Notes under the pieces: generated by a model
Seen by the model: only the letters and a program-made list of their open reading frames with translations
What the model was told of the DNA's origin: nothing
The model's database searches: none
Made by a program: the position numbers and the translations under genes
DNA from: Lachnospiraceae bacterium
GTDB lineage: Bacteria > Bacillota > Clostridia > Lachnospirales > Lachnospiraceae
Reading direction: 5' to 3'
DNA: 10,972 bases
Assembly: GCA_003507655.1 (NCBI GenBank)
Contig: DNUZ01000002.1
Location: 1-10,972 of the forward strand
Shown: positions 5,124 to 10,972 of the stretch, piece by piece
Position numbering within the stretch: position 1 is the stretch's first letter
Layout of the letters: each line of letters starts with the position of its first letter

Positions 5124-8100
5124 ATGTACAACAAAGTATCAACTAACATGAATTTTGTCGAGCGTGAAAAAGAAATTGAAAAATTCTGGCGCGACAATGA
5201 CATTTTTAAAAAAAGTATGGAGAACCGGAAAGAGGGAGAAACCTATACCTTCTATGACGGACCGCCGACTGCAAATGGAAAACCGCATATCGGTCATGTA
5301 TTAACGCGTGTTATCAAAGATATGATCCCAAGATACCAGACCATGAAAGGCAAGATGGTTCCGCGAAAAGCCGGCTGGGATACTCATGGACTTCCGGTAG
5401 AATTAGAGGTAGAAAAACTCTTAGGTCTGGACGGAAAAGAGCAGATCGAAGAATATGGATTAGATCCGTTTATCAAGAAGTGTAAGGAAAGTGTCTGGAA
5501 ATACAAGGGAATGTGGGAAGATTTTTCCGAAACCGTTGGTTTCTGGGCAGATATGGATAATCCGTACGTTACCTATGATGATAATTTTATTGAATCCGAA
5601 TGGTGGGCATTAAAACAGATCTGGGATAAAAAGCTGTTATACAAAGGCTTCAAAATCGTACCATACTGCCCACGATGCGGTACACCGCTGTCCTCCCATG
5701 AGGTTGCACAGGGATATAAAGACGTAAAAGAGCGTTCCGCAATTGCAAGATTTAAGGTAAAAGATGAGGATGCTTACATTCTGGCGTGGACGACAACGCC
5801 GTGGACACTGCCTTCAAACGTGGCACTTTGTGTAAACCCGAATGAAACTTATGTAAAAGTAAAAGCAGGCGACGGATATACCTATTATATGGCAGAAGCA
5901 CTGTTAGATTCCGTTCTTGGAAAACTTGCCGATGAGGAGAATGGTGTAAAAGCCTACGAAATCTTAGAGACCTATAAGGGCAGTGATTTAGAAAATAAAG
6001 AGTATGAGCCACTCTTTGATTTTGCAAAAGACATTATCGCAAAACAGCATAAGAAAGCATATTATGTAACCTGTGACACCTATGTAACCATGGGCGATGG
6101 TACCGGAGTTGTACACATTGCACCGGCATTTGGTGAAGATGATGCACAGGTAGGAAGAAAATATGACCTTCCGTTTGTACAGCTTGTCAATGGAAAAGGT
6201 GAAATGACCGAAGAGACACCATACGCAGGCGTATTCTGCAAAAAGGCAGATCCAATGGTGTTAAAGGATTTAGAGGAAAAAGGCCTGTTATTTGATGCAC
6301 CAAAATTTGAGCACAGCTACCCACACTGCTGGAGATGTGATACACCGTTAATCTACTACGCAAGGGAGTCCTGGTTCATTAAAATGACCGCAGTAAAGGA
6401 TGACTTGGTACGCAATAACAATACGGTTAACTGGATTCCGGAATCGATCGGAAAAGGACGTTTCGGTGACTGGCTGGAAAATATCCAGGACTGGGGAATT
6501 TCCCGTAACCGTTACTGGGGAACACCACTCAACGTATGGGAATGTGAATGTGGTCATCAGGAGTGTATCGGAAGCCGTGCAGAGTTAGCAGAAAAGAGTG
6601 GAAACCCGGATGCTGCACAGGTAGAGCTTCACAGACCATACATTGATGCCGTAACCATCAAATGCCCGGATTGTGGAAAAGAAATGCACCGTGTACCGGA
6701 AGTGATCGACTGCTGGTTTGATTCCGGAGCAATGCCATTTGCACAGCATCATTATCCATTTGAAAATAAAGAAGTGTTTGAGCAGCAGTTCCCTGCAAAA
6801 TTCATTTCCGAGGCAGTAGACCAGACGCGTGGATGGTTCTATTCCTTAATGGCAGAGTCCACACTGTTATTTAACAAAGCACCTTATGAAAATGTTATTG
6901 TTTTAGGTCACGTTCAGGATGAGAACGGACAGAAGATGAGTAAGTCCAAAGGAAATGCCGTAGATCCGTTTGAAGCATTAGAGCAGTACGGAGCAGATGC
7001 AATCCGCTGGTACTTCTATATTAATTCCGCACCATGGCTGCCAAACCGTTTCCACGGAAAAGCAGTACAGGAAGGACAGAGAAAATTCATGTCCACACTG
7101 TGGAATACCTACGCATTCTATGTACTGTATGCAGAGATCGATCAGTTCGATGCAACGAAGTATACTTTAGACTATGAAAAATTACCGGTTATGGATAAAT
7201 GGTTATTGTCCAAACTGAATACACTGGTTAAGACGGTCGATGAGAACCTTGGAAATTACAGAATCCCGGAGGCAGCAAGAGCTTTGGATTCCTTTGTGGA
7301 TGAGATGAGTAACTGGTATGTCAGAAGAAGCCGTGACCGTTTCTGGGCAAAAGGCATGGAGCAGGATAAGATCAATGCATATATGACCTTGTATACCGCA
7401 TTGGTAACTGTCGCTAAGACAGCAGCACCGATGATTCCGTTCATGACAGAGGATATCTATCAGAACCTTGTCAGAAATCTGGATCCGTCAGCACCGGAAA
7501 GTATCCATCTGTGTGACTTCCCGGTTGCAAATGAGCAGCACATTGATAAAGAATTAGAAGACAATATGGAAGCTGTTTTAAAAATTGTCGTAATTGGCCG
7601 TGCATGCAGAAACACAGCGAACATTAAGACAAAGCAGCCGATCGGAAAGATGTATGTCAAAGCAGATTTTGCACTGTCAGAGTATTTTGTTGAGATCATC
7701 GAAGATGAGCTGAATGTAAAGAGCGTGGAATTTACAGAAGATGTCAGTGCATTTACAAGCTACACCTTCAAACCACAGCTTCGTACCGTAGGACCAAAAT
7801 ACGGTAAATATTTGAAACAGATCCAGCAGACTTTAGCATCCTTAGATGGCAATCAGGCAATGGCGAAACTCAAGGCAGAAGGGGCGCTCAAGCTTGACAA
7901 TATCAGCGACGAGGTTGTATTATGTGAAGAGGATTTACTGATCAGTATGGCACAGAAAGAAGGCTATGTTTCTGACAGTGAAGGTGGGGTTACCGTGGTA
8001 CTTGACACGAATCTGACACCGGAACTGATCGAAGAAGGAATGGTAAGAGAGATCATCAGTAAATTACAGACCATGAGAAAAGAAGCAGACTTTGAGGTAA

Positions 8101-8285
8101 CAGACCGGATCCATGTAACCTACAGCGGTTCCGACAAGGTAGGCGAGATCTTTGAAAAGTATGGTGAAAATATCAAGACAGTAGTCCTTGCAGATACTGT
8201 CACAGAGGGAATGACAGACGGATATCAGAAGGAGTGGAAGATTAACGGAGAAACAGTTCTTCTTGGTGTTCAGAAGGCACAGTAA
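5124..8285 (+). CDS. ileS: Isoleucyl-tRNA synthetase, large (eukaryote-like, type 2) form
   Basis: A 1053-residue class I synthetase that charges tRNA-Ile. The Rossmann core has HIGH at 55-58 within GPPTANGKPHIGHVL and KMSKS at 604-608. GWDTHGLPVE and the WWALKQIWDKKLLYKGFKIVPYC region are typical of the longer IleRS branch rather than the ~920-residue E. coli type. The CP1 editing domain shows TTTPWTLPSN and GTGVVHIAPAFGEDD. CPRC, CWRC, CEC and CPDC pairs suggest metal-binding knuckles. DCWFDSGAMPFAQHHYP precedes the second half of the core; an anticodon-binding helical domain and tail follow. The start is the ATG at 5124, with AGGAGG (5111-5116) 7 nt upstream; the in-frame GTG at 5100 lies before that ribosome site and is rejected. 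Expression is set by the Ile T-box upstream. Confidence 0.97.
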   Translation: MYNKVSTNMNFVEREKEIEKFWRDNDIFKKSMENRKEGETYTFYDGPPTANGKPHIGHVLTRVIKDMIPRYQTMKGKMVPRKAGWDTHGLPVELEVEKLLGLDGKEQIEEYGLDPFIKKCKESVWKYKGMWEDFSETVGFWADMDNPYVTYDDNFIESEWWALKQIWDKKLLYKGFKIVPYCPRCGTPLSSHEVAQGYKDVKERSAIARFKVKDEDAYILAWTTTPWTLPSNVALCVNPNETYVKVKAGDGYTYYMAEALLDSVLGKLADEENGVKAYEILETYKGSDLENKEYEPLFDFAKDIIAKQHKKAYYVTCDTYVTMGDGTGVVHIAPAFGEDDAQVGRKYDLPFVQLVNGKGEMTEETPYAGVFCKKADPMVLKDLEEKGLLFDAPKFEHSYPHCWRCDTPLIYYARESWFIKMTAVKDDLVRNNNTVNWIPESIGKGRFGDWLENIQDWGISRNRYWGTPLNVWECECGHQECIGSRAELAEKSGNPDAAQVELHRPYIDAVTIKCPDCGKEMHRVPEVIDCWFDSGAMPFAQHHYPFENKEVFEQQFPAKFISEAVDQTRGWFYSLMAESTLLFNKAPYENVIVLGHVQDENGQKMSKSKGNAVDPFEALEQYGADAIRWYFYINSAPWLPNRFHGKAVQEGQRKFMSTLWNTYAFYVLYAEIDQFDATKYTLDYEKLPVMDKWLLSKLNTLVKTVDENLGNYRIPEAARALDSFVDEMSNWYVRRSRDRFWAKGMEQDKINAYMTLYTALVTVAKTAAPMIPFMTEDIYQNLVRNLDPSAPESIHLCDFPVANEQHIDKELEDNMEAVLKIVVIGRACRNTANIKTKQPIGKMYVKADFALSEYFVEIIEDELNVKSVEFTEDVSAFTSYTFKPQLRTVGPKYGKYLKQIQQTLASLDGNQAMAKLKAEGALKLDNISDEVVLCEEDLLISMAQKEGYVSDSEGGVTVVLDTNLTPELIEEGMVREIISKLQTMRKEADFEVTDRIHVTYSGSDKVGEIFEKYGENIKTVVLADTVTEGMTDGYQKEWKINGETVLLGVQKAQ

Positions 8286-8310
8286 ACAATTATAAAAGAG
8301 GAGTTTGCTT

Positions 8311-10785
8311 ATGAATAATGAGACTTTTGACAAAGCGCAATTTATAAAAGATGTACAGGACAACGTGAAGAACCTGTACCGCAAAACCATCAAAGAGGCA
8401 ACCCAGCAGGAGATTTTTCAGGCTGTATCCTTTACGGTAAAAGATGTCATCATTGATGAGTGGTTAGCAACACAGAGAAGTTTTGATAAACAGGACCCGA
8501 AAATGGTTTATTACATGTCCATGGAGTTCTTAATGGGTCGTGCTCTCGGCAACAACCTGATCAACTTAAAGGCATACAAACAGGTAAAAGAAGCACTCGA
8601 AGAGATGGGACTGAATCTGGATGTCATTGAGGATCAGGAGCCGGATCCGGCACTTGGAAACGGTGGACTGGGTCGTCTTGCAGCCTGCTTTATGGAATCC
8701 CTCGCAACACTGGGCTATGCAGCATATGGCTGTGGAATCCGTTACCGTTACGGAATGTTCAAACAGAAGATCAAAGATGGTTTTCAGGTTGAGGTACCGG
8801 ACAACTGGTTAAAAGACGGTTATCCATTTGAATTACGCAGACCGGAGCATGCCTGTGAAGTAAAATTTGGCGGATATGTCCGTGCAGAAGCAGGTGAGAA
8901 CGGAAGAACCCGTTTTATTCAGGAAGGATATCAGTCAGTAAATGCCGTACCATACGATATGCCGATCATCGGATATGGTAATAACGTGGTAAATACTCTG
9001 ATGATCTGGGATGCAGAGCCGATGAACTGCTTCGAGTTAGATTCCTTTGATAAAGGAGATTACCACAAAGCGGTAGAGCAGGAGAACCTTGCTAAGAACT
9101 TAGTAGAAGTTCTTTATCCGAACGATAACCATATCGCAGGAAAAGAGCTGCGTTTAAAACAGCAGTACTTCTTTGTATCTGCAAGCGTACAGCGTGCCGT
9201 AGCACGTTTTAAAAAGAATCATCCTGACATTCATCAGTTACCGGAAAAAGTAACGTTCCAGTTAAACGATACACATCCGACCGTAGCCGTAGCAGAGTTG
9301 ATGCGTGTCCTGTTAGATGAAGAAGGTTTAGAGTGGGATGAGGCATGGGAGATCACAACCAAGACCTGTGCATACACAAACCATACGATCATGGCAGAAG
9401 CATTGGAAAAATGGCCGATTGAGATCTTCTCCAGATTACTGCCTAGAATCTATCAGATCGTAGAAGAGATTAACAGACGTTTCATCCTTGAGATAGAGAA
9501 AAAATATCCGGGCAATCAGGAAAAAGTCCGCAAGATGGCAATTGTTTATGATGGACAGGTAAAAATGGCACATCTTGCGATCGCAGCAGGATATTCCGTC
9601 AACGGTGTGGCAAGACTTCATACAGAAATCTTAAAGAACCAGGAATTAAAGGATTTTTACGAGATGTTCCCGCAGAAATTCAACAATAAGACCAATGGTA
9701 TCACACAGCGCCGTTTCTTAATGCATGGAAACCCACTGTTAGCAGACTGGGTAAGCAACAAGATTGGCGAGGACTGGATCACGAACTTAAAACATTTAAA
9801 GAAATTAGAGATCTATGCGGATGATAAGAAAGCACAGCAGGAGTTCATGCAGATCAAGTACCAGAACAAGCTGCGTTTGGCAGAGTACATCCAGAAGCAC
9901 AACGGAGTGGAAGTAGACCCACGTTCTATTTTCGATGTACAGGTTAAGAGACTGCATGAGTACAAGAGACAGTTATTAAATATCCTTCATGTGATGTATT
10001 TGTACAATCAGTTGAAAGAGCATCCGGAAATGGAATTCTACCCAAGAACCTTTATCTTCGGAGCAAAGGCAGCAGCAGGATATAAAAATGCAAAGCTAAC
10101 GATTAAACTGATCAACAGCGTTGCAGATGTGATCAATAATGACCCGAGTATCAATGGAAAGATCAAAGTTGTATTCATTGAGGACTACAGGGTATCGATT
10201 GCAGAGTGGATCTTTGCGGCAGCAGATGTATCCGAGCAGATTTCTACAGCAAGTAAGGAAGCCTCAGGAACAGGTAACATGAAGTTTATGTTAAATGGTG
10301 CTTTAACACTTGGAACTATGGATGGAGCCAATGTAGAGATCGTAGAGGAAGTCGGAGAAGAGAATGCATTTATCTTCGGTATGAGTTCCGATGAAGTCAT
10401 TGAGCATGAGCAGAAACGTGATTACAATCCGATGGATATTTTCAATCAGGATCAGGATATCCGCAAGGTATTAATGGAACTGATCAACGGATTCTATTCA
10501 CCAAATGATCCGGAGTTATTCCGTGATCTGTATAACTCACTGCTGAATACACAGTGTACACAGTTTGCAGATACCTATTTCATCTTAGCAGATTTCCGTT
10601 CCTATGCAGAAGCGCAGAAACGTGTGATGGAAGCATATAAAGATGAAGAAGGCTGGGCAAAGAGTGCAATTTTAAATGTTGCAAATTCAGGAAAATTCTC
10701 ATCAGACAGAACCATCCAGGAATATGTGGATGACATCTGGCACTTAGATAAAGTAACAGTAGATATGAGTGTCGTTGAGGATTAA
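8311..10785 (+). CDS. glgP: Glycogen/starch (maltodextrin) alpha-glucan phosphorylase
   Basis: An 824-residue GT35 enzyme that releases glucose-1-phosphate from alpha-1,4-glucan ends using phosphate and pyridoxal phosphate. Typical blocks are YYMSMEFLMGR (67-77), the phosphate-loop GNGGLGRL (116-123), GCGIRYRYGMF (140-150), NDTHP (319-323), FNNKTNGITQRRFL, KRLHEYKRQ (from 546), and EASGTGNMKFMLNG with K658 as the expected PLP lysine. Length is normal. Whether its main substrate is stored glycogen or maltodextrin cannot be told. The start is the ATG at 8311, with AGAGGAG (8297-8303) 7 nt upstream; the in-frame TTG two codons earlier is too close to that site. Only 25 bp separate it from ileS, with no terminator, so it probably shares the T-box transcript unless a promoter lies within ileS. 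Confidence 0.97.
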   Translation: MNNETFDKAQFIKDVQDNVKNLYRKTIKEATQQEIFQAVSFTVKDVIIDEWLATQRSFDKQDPKMVYYMSMEFLMGRALGNNLINLKAYKQVKEALEEMGLNLDVIEDQEPDPALGNGGLGRLAACFMESLATLGYAAYGCGIRYRYGMFKQKIKDGFQVEVPDNWLKDGYPFELRRPEHACEVKFGGYVRAEAGENGRTRFIQEGYQSVNAVPYDMPIIGYGNNVVNTLMIWDAEPMNCFELDSFDKGDYHKAVEQENLAKNLVEVLYPNDNHIAGKELRLKQQYFFVSASVQRAVARFKKNHPDIHQLPEKVTFQLNDTHPTVAVAELMRVLLDEEGLEWDEAWEITTKTCAYTNHTIMAEALEKWPIEIFSRLLPRIYQIVEEINRRFILEIEKKYPGNQEKVRKMAIVYDGQVKMAHLAIAAGYSVNGVARLHTEILKNQELKDFYEMFPQKFNNKTNGITQRRFLMHGNPLLADWVSNKIGEDWITNLKHLKKLEIYADDKKAQQEFMQIKYQNKLRLAEYIQKHNGVEVDPRSIFDVQVKRLHEYKRQLLNILHVMYLYNQLKEHPEMEFYPRTFIFGAKAAAGYKNAKLTIKLINSVADVINNDPSINGKIKVVFIEDYRVSIAEWIFAAADVSEQISTASKEASGTGNMKFMLNGALTLGTMDGANVEIVEEVGEENAFIFGMSSDEVIEHEQKRDYNPMDIFNQDQDIRKVLMELINGFYSPNDPELFRDLYNSLLNTQCTQFADTYFILADFRSYAEAQKRVMEAYKDEEGWAKSAILNVANSGKFSSDRTIQEYVDDIWHLDKVTVDMSVVED

Positions 10786-10815
10786 TCGGCATTAATAGAA
10801 TATAGGGATCGTGTG

Positions 10816-10863
10816 AAAAACCGGAACAGAAGGCGGTGAAAAGCCGGATGTTTCCGGTTTTTT
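10816..10863 (+). terminator. glgP terminator
   Basis: AAAAACCGGAA (10816-10826) pairs with TTCCGGTTTTT (10852-10862), and the T-run extends to 10863. An inner GGC/GCC pairing closes the loop. It starts 30 bp after the glgP stop and overlaps the edge of the repeat arm. Confidence 0.88.
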
Positions 10864-10972
10864 GATCAGCAAATTACACAAAGCCGAGTCTATTTTGTTC
10901 CGTTGTACGAAAATAAGAAAATCTAAGTCTGCCTGAGTCAGGCTGTGATAGAGTGACGTGTACGTCTTAAAC
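10863..10972. repeat. Arm of a long imperfect inverted repeat (partner at 1-116)
   Basis: This arm is the inverted counterpart of the window start. Bases 10909-10935 and 10863-10878 are the matching blocks. It also holds a perfect local dyad GCCTGA-G-TCAGGC (10931-10943) and a near-palindrome GACGTGTACGTC (10955-10966), and it ends with the same TCTTAAAC that opens the window. It begins immediately after the glgP terminator, a common landing place for palindromic repeats. No gene is visible. Confidence 0.6.

Noticed and set aside
8305..8310. A TTG start for glgP two codons upstream.
   Set aside because: It lies 1 nt from the Shine-Dalgarno sequence; the ATG at 8311 has normal 7-nt spacing.

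Overview
The window looks like chromosomal DNA from a low-to-moderate GC anaerobic Firmicute. The family is most likely Lachnospiraceae of the Roseburia/Agathobacter kind. This is inferred from codon style, strong AGGAG ribosome sites, the split CoaB/CoaC pair, the large clostridial-type isoleucyl-tRNA synthetase under a T-box, and a glycogen phosphorylase. No phage, CRISPR, rRNA or tRNA gene was seen. The content is mostly housekeeping; the unusual parts lie between the genes.

Layout. Bases 1-116 are one arm of a long inverted repeat whose partner arm lies at the other end of the window (10863-10972). Bases 186-344 hold the C-terminal stump of an aldo/keto reductase; 345-560 has no recognisable gene beyond a possible promoter. 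Next comes a two-gene coenzyme A operon, coaB-coaC (561-1876, ATGA overlap), ending at a terminator that appears to work in both directions (1984-2051). Nicotinate phosphoribosyltransferase (pncB, 2075-3535, minus strand) converges on that terminator. Its upstream region is rich in control signals: an extended -10 promoter, two perfect dyads 20 bp apart, and a Shine-Dalgarno sequence separated from the start codon by a perfect hairpin. Divergent from pncB is a HAD phosphatase of the YjjG/YfnB type (3776-4465).

The second half is an apparent ileS-glgP transcription unit: a strong promoter (4484-4513), an isoleucine T-box leader (about 4520-4839) with AUC specifier and terminator, a 240-bp imperfect palindrome (4841-5080) between the terminator and the gene, ileS (5124-8285), and, 25 bp later with no visible terminator or clear promoter, glgP (8311-10785), closed by a hairpin terminator (10816-10863).

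Functionally the genes supply CoA (coaBC), NAD (pncB), nucleotide or phosphate-ester clean-up (HAD), charged tRNA-Ile (ileS) and glycogen use (glgP). No new protein system is evident. The best leads are two long palindromic elements of about 220 bp, the hairpin-spaced pncB ribosome site, and the placing of glycogen phosphorylase downstream of an isoleucine T-box.
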